A stretch of 64,000 bases of DNA from Tetrastigma voinierianum. Lineage: Eukaryota > Streptophyta > Magnoliopsida > Vitales > Vitaceae. This document shows, piece by piece, positions 35,501 through 47,500 of the stretch. The DNA is taken from positions 3,651,001 through 3,715,000 of the forward strand of contig JAEQBH010000656.1 of assembly GCA_016808115.1 (NCBI GenBank), in the 5' to 3' direction. Position 1 is the stretch's first letter. Each line of letters starts with the position of its first letter. A program made the translations under genes and the position numbers. The notes under the pieces were generated by a model. The model saw only the letters and a program-made list of their open reading frames with translations. It was not told the origin of the DNA and ran no database searches.

Positions 35501-38500
35501 TTGTAATCTATTAGGAAGGTTAGATTGGCTTTTGTTTATATATATATTCACAATGAATCAATAAAAAAAATCAAGGAATTCTTTCCTCTTGATTTCTACA
35601 ATCAGAGAGAAGATTGCATCGGGATGCATGACTACTAATTTTGTCAACTCTAATGACCAACTATAAATATATTCCTTGGAGGTGGTGTTTGTTTTTTCTT
35701 GCATCTTTGAATAGAACTTTTTTGATCTTAATCTTTGAATAGTACTTAATAGCATTAAGTATTAAGTTGTTGTTTAACATTAGGTAGTGAGTAGGGATGA
35801 CAACATGACGGATTATTTTGGGTTAAGTCATACAAGCTCTTAATGACACATGTTTAATTTAATTTTTAATCGGGTTTTTTAACGGAGTTTGGGTTTATTT
35901 TCTGAATCCGAGATAGGTTGAATAGTGTTGCTTTACGTAAAGCAGAAAATTAGAAATTTTCAAAAATGGCAAAATGTTAATAAAAATAATAAATTGCCAT
36001 AAGGGTTCAGGGAAGCTTAGAAAATTCTCTAGATCTCGGATGACGAAACAGACTGCGCTATTAAATTCGTCTCGCGAAATTTAGTGACCCAGAAAAGTTT
36101 CATCGAATTCTGAGACAAGCGGAAATTTTTCCGATTTTCTGGGTGATAAGTTGCCAGTGACTCCAGGGACGATATTTTTACGAAAATCTCGAAAGTCAGG
36201 AAATGGTTTGAGGCTAACTTCATTTAAAATAAGTTAACTGAAAAGAAATAAATTGTTTCGGGGTAGAAACATACTCGAATGAAGCAATATGAACCATATA
36301 TACAAAATAATAATAATAAGTCCCATACAGATTATATATTTAAAATAATTTTTTTATTATTTTATTTTATACTTTTAATATAAATAATAATTATTATTAT
36401 AATGTTTTTAATAAATAATTTATAAAAATTCATAATATTTTTATTTTTATGAAAAATATTAATTTTAATATAATAAAAATAAAAGAAAATATAAAAAAAT
36501 TAAAATTAAAAATAAAAACAAAAGAATAAAAAAATATATAAGAGCGAGTTTGAGAAATTTTCTCATCTCCGCCCATGTTTAATTTTTTAAATGAGATGAG
36601 TTTGAGAATTGAAAAAAATAAGCAGTAAGTCGGGGATGGGATGCCAGATCCTCAGGCTCCTAAGTTATCGTCACTGTAATTGTATATTCATTTAGCTCTT
36701 CTTCTTGTTGGACAATGCTTGAGTTTTAACATTTTTGTGGAAAATGACTTTTACGAGATAGAAGAAGCTGAATATTCCTTTTTATTCGAATTTTTAAAAA
36801 ATTTAAGTAAGTCATGAAAATTTAAAAAACAAGCATTTTAATCTTTGAAAGCTATTTAAACTGACGTTAAGTCAACCAACGCTTTAAGTCTCTTAGAGGT
36901 CCTAGGATAAAGTATATATGTGACAAGCTTGGTGCTTTTGACCTATATGCTCCGGCTTGAGGGGAAGTGTTAAGGTTAGTCTCTTAATCTATTTAGGATT
37001 ATTTTCCTTCTTTCTTTAGTTTCATAATTGGACTCTAACTTTATTTACCTTTTTTACCCTAACACTAGAGTATAAATATGTATGTTTCCTCCTTTGTAAA
37101 TAATGAGAATGCAAAATTCATTCTCTCTACAGTGCCATAGGGGAGCTACATGGCTTTGCTCCCAAATTTCCGGTTTCAGACAATAGATCTAACACATATT
37201 TCCTTTAAGATAAGAAGATTCCATGTTTGCTCCTCATAACTTCAACGCCCAAGAAATACTTTAGCTTCCCTAAGTCATTTGTGTGAAATTGGCCATGAAA
37301 GGATTTAGGTGATATACTACATATATCATTTCTAGTAATGACAATATCATGCACACACAACTAACAAGATGATACTGCTTGGAATTTATGTAAAGGCAGG
37401 TGATCAAATTTGCTCTTACGCATGCCAAACTTCCCCAGTGCCAGATTGCAAATGATGCGCGTGGACTCTGTTTCAAGCCATATAAGGATTTACGGAGATG
37501 ACAAACTCTATCAATCTCCCCTTGAGCAACGAACCCTAGAGGTTGCTCCACATAAACTTCCTTTGAAAGATCCCCATGAGAAAAACATTCTTAATATCAA
37601 GCTAGTGGAGGTCCCAGCCATGAGTGGCTGCCAGAGATATAAATAGTCAAAACATAAGTCATCTTAGCAACCGAGGAGAAGGTATCAGAGTAGTCTACCC
37701 CATAGGTCTGGGCATACCCTTTAGCAATAAGGCGTGCTTTCAACCTAGCAATTGAGACATCAGGATTAACCTTCACTGCAAAAAACCAACGGCATCCAAT
37801 GGCTTTCTTCCCAATAGGTAACTATACCAAGTCCCAAGTACCATTGTCATTCAAAGCATCCATCTCCTTTATCATAGCACTACGCCTATCAGGGTGAGAT
37901 AGGGCTTTAGGAACATTGTTAGGCAACGAGATAGAGTCCAAGGATGCAATAAAAGAACAGGAATGTGATGACAAATGGTTATAAGAACAAAATGAGAAAA
38001 TTTGATGAATACACTGACGTTTACCTTTACGAAGAGCAATAGGAAGATCATCACTGAAGACTGAATCTAATGTCGAAGCAGTTGGTGTTGGACTCGAGAC
38101 TAGGGGGTTTTGGCATTTAGAGCATACCTGAGTAATGGGAGGTTGAACATGGATGGGAGTTGGAGTAGGAACCGGTAAGGAAACATAATAAACCAATAAA
38201 TCATCACCCTCCCCTTGATTCAAAACAGTGGATGAAAGGGAAAACGGGGTAGTCTCAAAGAATGCAACATTAGTAGACACAATGTAACGTCAAAGACTTG
38301 GACAATAAAACCTATACCCTTTTTGAACACGAGAATATCCTAGAAAGATACACTTTAAGGACTTCGGATCAAGTTTAGAGACTTGAGGATGAACATCCAG
38401 AACAAAGCATGTGCATCCAAATACCTTAGGCTCAATAGGGAACAACAGATTATTTGGAAACAACCGGTGATAAAGAGAGTAGCCCAATTAAGAACCAATA

Positions 38501-41500
38501 TGGGCATCCTATTAATAAAAAAACAAGCTGTGGAGACTGTGTCGGTCTAAAAATGTTTAGGGACATTCATCTGGAATAAAAGGGCTCGGGCAGTCTCAAG
38601 AAGATGTCTATTCTTTCTCTCAGTTACCCCATTTTTAGAGGGAGTATCAACACAAGAGGTCTAATGGAGAATCCCATGTTGTAGCATGAAAGATTGAAAA
38701 GGTTTTGACAAATACTCCTAGGCATTGTAACTTCTCAATGTTTGAATAGAGACTTGAAATTGTGTTTGAATTGCAGCACATAAGGCACTAAAATGAGAAA
38801 AAAACTCAGAACAACTTTCATTAGATAAAGCCACGTGTCATGAGAGAAATCATCCACAAAGGTAACGAAATATTTAATCCTAGTGGGAAACATAACTGAA
38901 CAAGGACCCCAAACATCATAATGAACTAACTCAAAAGGGAGCGGAAACTCGTTTATTGACTCTATGACTCAAATGTACATGATGAAGCTGAGCACATTGA
39001 CACGACTCACAGTTTAATGTGGATAGGCTAGAAAACTGAGGATATAGCTTATTCAACAGAGAGAGTGAAGGATGACCCAAGTGACAATATAATTCAAACG
39101 GGGTAACAACTCTAGAACAAGCAACAAACGTTGGCGCCTCTAGTTCAAGAATGTAGACCCCTCGCATCCTCTACCAATAATCCGTTTCGTTGAAACATCC
39201 TGAATCAGACAATAATTAAGAAAGAATAAGATACTGTAATGAAGTGTACAAGTGAGTTTACTCATAGAAATTAATTTAAAAGAAAAATCTGGTAAACTTA
39301 GAACAGAGGTCAAAGTGATTAGAGTAGGATGATTTGCCCCTAACCTAAGGACACGATATGTTAACCTATCTGCAAGGGTAACGGTAGAGGTAGAAGAATG
39401 TGGCTGAAACTTAGTAAACAAACTAGAATTACCTGTCATGTGATCGGTGGCTCCAGAGTTAATGACCCATTTGGAGGAAGAGGAAATAAGACATGTGTTA
39501 GGCAAGCATAGTGCTAGGAGTAGAGGCGCCCTTCAGTGATTCATGAGCATATTGAAACCTTCGATTTCTATTCTGCAACTTCCTACAATCCCGGTGTACA
39601 TGCCCTGGATTATGGAAATAATGACACACAACTCCACTTGAGGGTTTCTTGTCAGTCATAGGAGCAAATCTAACTCAAACATGTCTCTGAAAATCCGAAA
39701 AATACCAAAAAAATAGGATTCTTGCATAGAAAATGACCACTATTCCACGGAAAGCACCACACCCTAAATGGAATTTGGCCTTACAAACCTCAAAACACTT
39801 GTTGATGCCACTGAATCACAAAACAATCATTGAAAAATCACAAAACCCTAGGAACAAAGGACAACTGAACACAAAAAGCACCAAAAGTAGTAGATCCAGG
39901 TATCAAACAAGGAAAAACCAAGTGGACATGAGGACCTGTCGGCGTTGGATGACACCAAAAGAGGAAGCTGGAGCCGAAATAGTTCCACATGCACGACGTG
40001 TGTGGATTCTACCTGAAACACAATGGTGGCTCATGAGCTCCACATGCGTGTTTTCCAACCACCGGATTTTGCTGGTAGACTCGTTTGTGGCTGGTGAAGC
40101 TCCTCAAGCCGACGGTGAGATCCCACTCTCCCTCAAAATAGGTGTTTCAAAAAACACCTCTCACAGCTCTCTTGGGCACTCCGAAAAAATTGCCTAGCAA
40201 TATTCTAAAATTCTCCCAATTCGAGCCCTAGGCTCTAATACCATTTAAAAAAAACAAATAGAGGAATTGGAGGAATGAATTCCTTGTATTTTCCATTGAA
40301 TCATCATGTGTATATATACAAAAGGGTTAGTCTATACAATACGTAAGTCAATCTATCTTTCCTAATAGGTTACAACCCTACAAGTCAAGCTTCCTAATCA
40401 GTTACAATCCTATATGTAAAGTATGATACGTACCATAACAGGGTTTAATATGAATATCATGTTTCTTAACACCCTCCCTCACGTGCGGCCCCATGTGGAG
40501 AGTCAAACAAACTAAATAGAGTCCTCCATAGACTTTCAAATAAACAAATGGGGAACAAATTGTAGAGAGGTGGCTCGAACCCCAGACCTCCCGCCAAACC
40601 AAGCTTTGATACCATGTTTTTTTTAATACACTCTAGTTTCAAGGTAATAAAATGTCCCCATTGAGACTCGAACCTAGGACCCTTCCCCCCCATGCCCTTT
40701 GCCTGTTTTAACAGTAAACGCTCTACCACTTGAGCTAAGCATGATGGGTAGCTTTGATACCATGTTATACAACCAACTCTACTGAAAGTTCAAGCTTGTA
40801 GGATTTGGGTTTAATATGAAAATCATGTTTTTTAACATAATCCATACAAAAAATGCCATTAAATTGACTCAATATAAGTAAGAACGCTACTCCACTTGCT
40901 CATGAACTAATTTTCTTTTCATGCCTTGTTAACTTTCCCTGAGCAACACCAGAAGGTTGCTCTATAAAAATCTCCTCCTAAAACTTGCTGTTTCAGAATA
41001 TTATTTTTGATATGATATTAGGTAAAAAGAAATCTTGGATTCAATCATCGTTAGAACTGCACAAACTGAATTTAGCCTATGGAATGGTGCACATAAGAAT
41101 ATATTGGTTTGAAACTCTGTTGGGCCCCTTGCAATGAGCTTTTCATCTCTTTATAGTACTTGACGTATACAAATTGTGGAATTAACTCCAATGTACATTT
41201 TGGACTAGAACCCCTCTTCCCCTAATATGCTTCATGTTTCCTCACAGACTAGAAGATAGTGCTTGTAGGTTAAGAATTTGAAGAGAAATAATAGATGATA
41301 GAAGTATAAAAAATCCCTTAAGGTCTGTCTCAAATGGTAAAGGGTTGGAGTGGGGATATGAGAGTAACTAGGTTCAAGTCCCAATGCGGACAAAAAAAAA
41401 AAAAAAAAATTTGCTTAAAAAAAAAAACTAATAGAAGGATAAAAAAATGAAGAGACAGAGTAGATAATAAAATAACAGGGCTATGCTAGTCTCATGTTTG

Positions 41501-44500
41501 AATCTTATCACTGATAATATTGATACGATCTCACATCGGATCCACAGGAATTGTGGAGTGGTACTTAAGCTTGAGAGGTTCTTCCACCTATCAGACCGGT
41601 CTTTTGGATTGGGCACTCCTATTGGGCTTGGGTACCTATCATTGATGCTTTCATTGAGAGTCAGTGCGTAGCGGGAAAGGGCTACCTAGAAGAGGGCTAT
41701 TTAGTGCCCCAAGAGAGGGTCTGGAGTGAAAGCTATTCAGAGTGTGAACTGTCCGTGGACATCCAGCTTCTCTAGGGTGGGCAGTGATACGATACCACAC
41801 TGGCTTCACATGAAATTGTGGAGTGGTACTTAAGCTAGAGAGGTTCTCCCACTTATCAGGACGGTCTTTTGAGTTGAGCTTTCCTATTGGGCTTGGGTAC
41901 CAATCAAATACCTAGATTTACCTAGTGTTGGTTGTTGCAAGGTGGTCAGCACTCAAGATTTGGGACCCCATGTAGTAGTAGTAGTAGTAGTAATAATAAT
42001 AATAATAATAATAAATAAGGTAGTGACCTTGTTGATGTGCAATTTGAAGGTTAAGAAGAGACCTAGGAGTGAAAATGTAAGCAGGAGACATGCACTATAT
42101 ATATATATATGATTCTTGCTACAGTTGAGATAATTTTCTCTTCCTTTTCCTTTTCTTGAGCTTTAAAGAAATAGTGACACAAAGAAGGGTGATGATCCTT
42201 ATAACGAAGAAATAGTATAAACCTGGAACGAACTACAAAGTTTTGTCTAATAGATATACTTCACCAGGAAACCATTGTCTCTATTGCTTACTACTCTGGC
42301 TACTAATTTTGATTTTATTTTCAAAGGTGTGATTTCTAATAAAAATGTGATTCTGGAAAAGGAAAAAAAAAGATGTTATCTTATTTAAGGGCGTCATTAC
42401 ATATTAACCACACATATACATGAGCTTAGATTATTAATTTATTTTAGATGGTGACCTCATGACAAACAATGCTGTTATATGATAAATGGATGAACCGGTT
42501 GTGAATATTAACCACTCATATACATGAGTTTAGATTATTAATTTATTTTAGATGGTGACCCCATGACAAACAATGCTGTTATATGATAAATGGATGAACT
42601 GGTTGCGAAACCAGCTGTTTCTGCTGGACTGTAAATGGAGTAGTTTTGAAACTCTTATGGTTCTAAATCCCTTTTTTTTTTTTTTGTGTGTGTGTGATCT
42701 TCTGCTTTATATCCTTTACAATTACAGTTGTAATAATATTATGCAGATTAGGTGAATCACATGTTTTCTCTACGACCATTATAAAGCCATGCCCCAAAGA
42801 TGCAATTCACCAAAAGGAAAAATATATTCACGCAAAGGTGCTTATTTAATTCTTGTTGTTAGTCTTGTATTCAATTATTTTCTTTTCAATGTGATGATAG
42901 CTATTTTACATGACAATTTCTTTAGGGAATTTTAATTTTATCCTATCCTTTCTTTCGCATACACTATTTGACTGGGATACCTGAATGTTTTCATTTTTTG
43001 TCAACAACTGTACATATTATCAATCAGACTATTCATCGATGTGAATTTTAAGTACAATCAAAAGATGTGAATTCCTTCTAAAAAATCTTAAAGCTGACTA
43101 TATCTATAGAGAGAGAGAGAGAGAGGAATAACCTAACAAAAGTATCAAGATAGCTAATAACAACCAAGTATAAAACAAGAACATGAAATCCCCTAGAAAA
43201 ATTTTCTTGGTTCCATGTTTAGCTAACCTACCTGCAACTTCATTAGTTGATTGAGAAGACCAAGAGAAGGAATTGCCTAAGCTACTAGCTAGATCAAACA
43301 TTTGATAGTAGTATGTCATACTTCCAAGGGTCTCTTTCCAACTTAGATGCCCTTAAGGTCCCTACAACAAGTTTGGTTAGCTATCATTTTTTACCTACAC
43401 ACTATGTTGCAACAAACTATAGAATTGTAATCATAGATACTTGCAAGAAAAATTGTGTATATTGTTGATCACAAACTACCTATTTATATACAAGACAATC
43501 CAAAATCAAATAGGAAATAGTATGAAGTTTCCTAACTCTACATAAATACATGTTTCATTTTCCCAACTAGTTTCTAATTCTACTATGCTATAACACTTCC
43601 CTCAAGTTAGAGCATAGATGTTGATCATGTCCAACTTGTTATAAAAATAACTAATTCGATCCCTATTCAAAGTTTTTGTGAAAATATCTCCTCACTGTTC
43701 TCCAGTCTTTACATATCTTGTAAAGATCAATCCCAACTAGATCTTCTCACAGACAAAATGACAATCTATCTCAATATGTTTAGTTCATTCATGAAATACG
43801 AAGTTAGATGTTATATGCATGGCAGCTTGGTTATCACACCAAAGCTTCACTAGTATTGAAGTTTCGATGCCCACTTCAATAAAAAACTGACGTATCCACA
43901 TGATCTCACATAGACACTGTGCCATGGCTCTATACGACTCCACACTAGACCACGAGACAACACTTTGCTTCTTACTCTTCCATGATATCAGATTTCCTCC
44001 AAAAAAGACACAATATCCTGAGGTGGATCTCTTATCTTCTTTAGATCCTACCCAGTCTACATAAAAAAAACACTCAATTTTGATATGCCCATGCTTCTTA
44101 TACAATATTCCACGTCCAAGAGATTAACTCCATTAGCATAGGACATCTTCTACGATTCTTGCAGTAGTCGGCCAAGTAGGAGATGGCAATATCTTGACTT
44201 AAAACAACATTGAATAAGTAATATCGAGATTCTTATAAGATAATTGTTCCCAGCAAGTCTTGGTATCTCTCAAGATCTTCGAATAATTATCCTTCCTTAG
44301 TGAGTTGTACATTAGGAGCCATAGGAGTACTACATGGTTTGGTTCCCAATTTCCCTATCTTAGATAACAAATCGAGCACATATTTTCTTTGAGATAACAG
44401 AATTCTCTGCTTACTTTTCATGATTTCAACACTCAAAAAATATTTCAACGTTCCTAAATCTTTTGTGTGAAACTGATTGTGAAGAAAGGATTAAAGAGAT

Positions 44501-47500
44501 GAGATACCTTTAGAGTCACTCTCAGTGATGAAAATATAATCCAAATACACTACCAATAGAATAATTCCAGAACTGGAATTCCTGTAAAAGACAGAGTGAT
44601 CTGACTTGCTCTTTTGCATGCCAAATTTCTCAACTACTTGATTGAATTTTCCAAACCAAGCATGGGGACTCATTTCAAACCATACAAAGATTTCCGAAGA
44701 CGATAGACCTTCCCTATCTCCCCCTGAGCAACAAAACCTGGAGGTTGTTTCTTGTAAACTGCTTCCTGTAGATCTCCATTCAGAAAGACATTTTTTATAT
44801 CAAGCTTATGCAAGTCCCAATTGTGAGAAGTAGCAAGGGAGATAAACAAATGGACAGATGTCAGCTTTGCTACATGCATAAGTCTAAGCATAACCCTTAG
44901 CAAAAAGACGAACCTTCAATCTAGCAATAGACCAATCAGGATTAAACTTTACTACAAACATCCAACGACAACCAATAGCCTTCTTTCTAGTAGGTAAATG
45001 CACCAAGTCCCATGCACCATTGTCATCTAAAGTCTGCATTTCATCCACCATAGCACTACGCCAAACAGGGTGAAATAAAGCCTCAAGGACAATGTTAGGA
45101 AGAGAGATAGAATCTAGGGATGCAATAAAGGAACATGAGGAAGATGACAAACGGTTATATGAAACAAAGAAAGAGATTGGGTTAGCACACTAATGTTTAC
45201 CTTTACGAAGAGCAATCGGAAGATCATCACTCTAGAATGGATATGATGACAAAGTAGCCAGTGGTGGACTAGAGGTTGGAGGGTTTTAGTGCCGTGAGTA
45301 TACCTAAATAATGGGAGGTTTAATAAGAACAGGAACGAGAGCTAAAATCGGAACTGGTTAGGAAACAATATAGACCAATAAATCATCATCCTCCCCTTGA
45401 TTAGTAACAGTAGAAGGGAAAAAAAAACGGGATAGTCTCAAAGAATGCAATATCAATAAACACGAAGTAACGTCGAAGAGTAGGACAGTAACACCTATAC
45501 CCTTTTTTAACACGAGAACATCCCACAAAAATACACTTTAAGGACTTCTAATCAAGTTTAGAGACTTGAGGATGGATATATAAAAAAAAGCATGTGCATC
45601 CAAATACCTTGTGATAAATAGGGAGCAATGGATTATTTGGAAACAACTGGTTGTAAGGAGTAGCCCAATTAACAACCAATGAGGGCATCCTGTTAATAAA
45701 AAAACAAGTTGTGGAGACTTGAGGTACCATTGAAATATTTTATAGGCATGTCGGAGATAATTAGGAAAATTGTGTTTTTACATTGATCACAAACAATCTA
45801 TTATATACAAGACAATTCTAAACCAAATAGGAAAGAATATGAAGTTTCCTAACTATACATGAATACATGTTTTCTTTTCCCAGCTAGTTTCTAATTCTAC
45901 AATACTATACTTCCCGCCGAGTTGAAGCGTGATGTTGATCATGGCAACTTGTTACAAAATAATTATTTCGATCCCTTTCAAGGTTTTGTGAAAATATTTT
46001 CTAATTGTTCTTCAGTCTTTACATATCCTGTAGAGATCAACTCCAACTGGATCTTCTCACGAACAAAATGGCAATCTATCTCAATATGTTTGGTCCATTC
46101 ATGAAATATCGGTTTAGATTCTATATGCATGGCGGCTTGGTTATCACAACAAAGCTTCGTTGGTACTGAAGTTTCGATGCCCACTTCCATCAATTGCTGA
46201 TGTATCCACATGATCTTGCATACAGACTATGTCATAGCTCTATACTCTGACTCCGTACTAGATCGCGAGACAACACTTTGCTTTTCACTCTTCCATGAGA
46301 TCAGATTTCCTCCAAAAAGCGACACAATATCATGAGGTGGATCTTCTATCTTCCTTAGATCCTACCCAATCTGCGTCAGAAAAGCACTCAATCTTGGTAT
46401 GCCCATGTTTCTTATACAATATTCCGCGTTTAGTAGCTTCTTTCAAATAGCAAAGGATATGCTCTACAACCGCCCAATGATTGATTGTGGGAGATGACAT
46501 ATACTAACTCAAAACCCTTACTGAATAAGCAATATTCGGGCAAGTTAAAACCCTTACTAAATAAGCAATGATTAAGGTGGATCTCTTATCTTCCTTAGAT
46601 CCTACCCAATCTGCATCAAAAAAGCACTCAATCTTGGTATGCCCATGCTTCTTATACAATATTCCACGTCTAGGAGCTTCTTTCAAATAGTATAGGATAT
46701 GCTCTACAGCCGCCCAATGATTGATTATGGGAGATGACATATACTGATTCAAAACCGTTACTAAATAAGCAATATCCGGGCAAGTTACTGTAAGATAATT
46801 CAATTTCCTAACCAGTCTTTTGTATCTTTCAGAATCTACAAATAGTTCTCCTTCCTTAGTTAGTTGTACATTAGGAGCCATAGAGTGCACATGGTTTGAT
46901 ACTGATTTACTTATCTCGGATAGCATCTCCAGTACATATTTTCATTGAGTTAACGAGAATACGCACTTCTCATGACTTGGCTTACACAAAATACTTCGCA
47001 TTTCATAAATCCTTTGTGAGCGGCGTGAAACGGATTTAAGAGATAATATACCTTTGGAGTCACTCCTAATGATTACAATATCATCCACATACACTACCAG
47101 TAGAATAATACCAAAACTAGAGTTCTTATAGAAGACAGAGTGGTCAGAATTACTTTTCTACATGCCAAATGTCTCAGTTGCTTAACTAAATTTGTCAAAC
47201 CAAGCACGGGGATTGTGTTTCAAACCATACAAAGATTTAAATAGACGACACACCTTCCCTATCTCCCCCTCAGCAACAAACCCCGGGGGTTTCTCCATGT
47301 AAATCTCTTCCTGAAAATCTCTATGTAGAAAAACATTCTTGATATCAAGTTGATGCAAGTCCCAATCATAAGAAGCATCAAGAGAAATAAACAGACGAAC
47401 AGATGTCAGCTTAGCTACAGGAGAAAAGTATCAGAATAATCAACGCCATAAGTATGAGCATAGCCCTTAGCAATAAGATGGGCCTTCAATCTAGCAACAA

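Larger units (their letters stand above)
30106..35600. mobile_element. Copia X with its 5' part inverted relative to its 3' part
   Basis: The left part (30106-31062) runs on the - strand: gag, leader, primer site, 5' LTR. The right part (about 31070-35600) runs on the + strand: protease/integrase, RT, RNase H, 3' LTR of the same family. Inverting 30106-31062 would give a normal copia order. It is nested in the third-family LTR element and itself holds a DNA transposon (32345-33528). The alternative is two separate fragments lying head to head. Confidence 0.65.
29623..37131 (+). mobile_element. Non-autonomous LTR element (third family) nested in H3, carrying further insertions
   Basis: The LTRs are 29623-29781 and 36968-37131, both starting TGTTAAGG and sharing CTAACACTAGAGTATAAATATG. 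Primer site TGGTATCAGAGT is at 29782-29793, and tract CTTGAGGGGAAG precedes the 3' LTR. Its own internal sequence seems limited to about 29782-30105 and 36883-36967 with no gag or pol. The rest is later insertions (copia X, DNA transposons). No target duplication is visible. Confidence 0.75.
28944..40440 (-). mobile_element. Ty1/copia element H3, ends intact, split by a nested LTR element
   Basis: A perfect target duplication GGGTT (28939-28943 and 40441-40445) flanks the element. The 5' LTR lies at about 40230-40440. The 3' LTR at 28944-29040 is shortened. The - strand order is gag remnant, protease, GAG-pre-integrase, integrase, RT, [insertion 29623-37131], RNase H. Host copia sequence reads straight across the insertion when compared with 21990-22070. 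All frames are broken. Confidence 0.85.
43426..45748 (-). mobile_element. Copia A, left part (3' LTR, RNase H, RT, integrase C terminus)
   Basis: The 3' LTR 43426-43594 (169 bp) is followed on the - strand direction by RNase H, RT and integrase text, until copia B interrupts at 45749. The rest of A resumes at 52013. The left flank is AGAAT. No 5' LTR of A was found. It is antisense in the 11-kb AGD intron. Confidence 0.82.

Noticed and set aside
40619..40749. Functional tRNA gene on the - strand
   Set aside because: A and B boxes are present, but there is no complete cloverleaf; the A-rich tail and 17-bp direct repeats identify a SINE.
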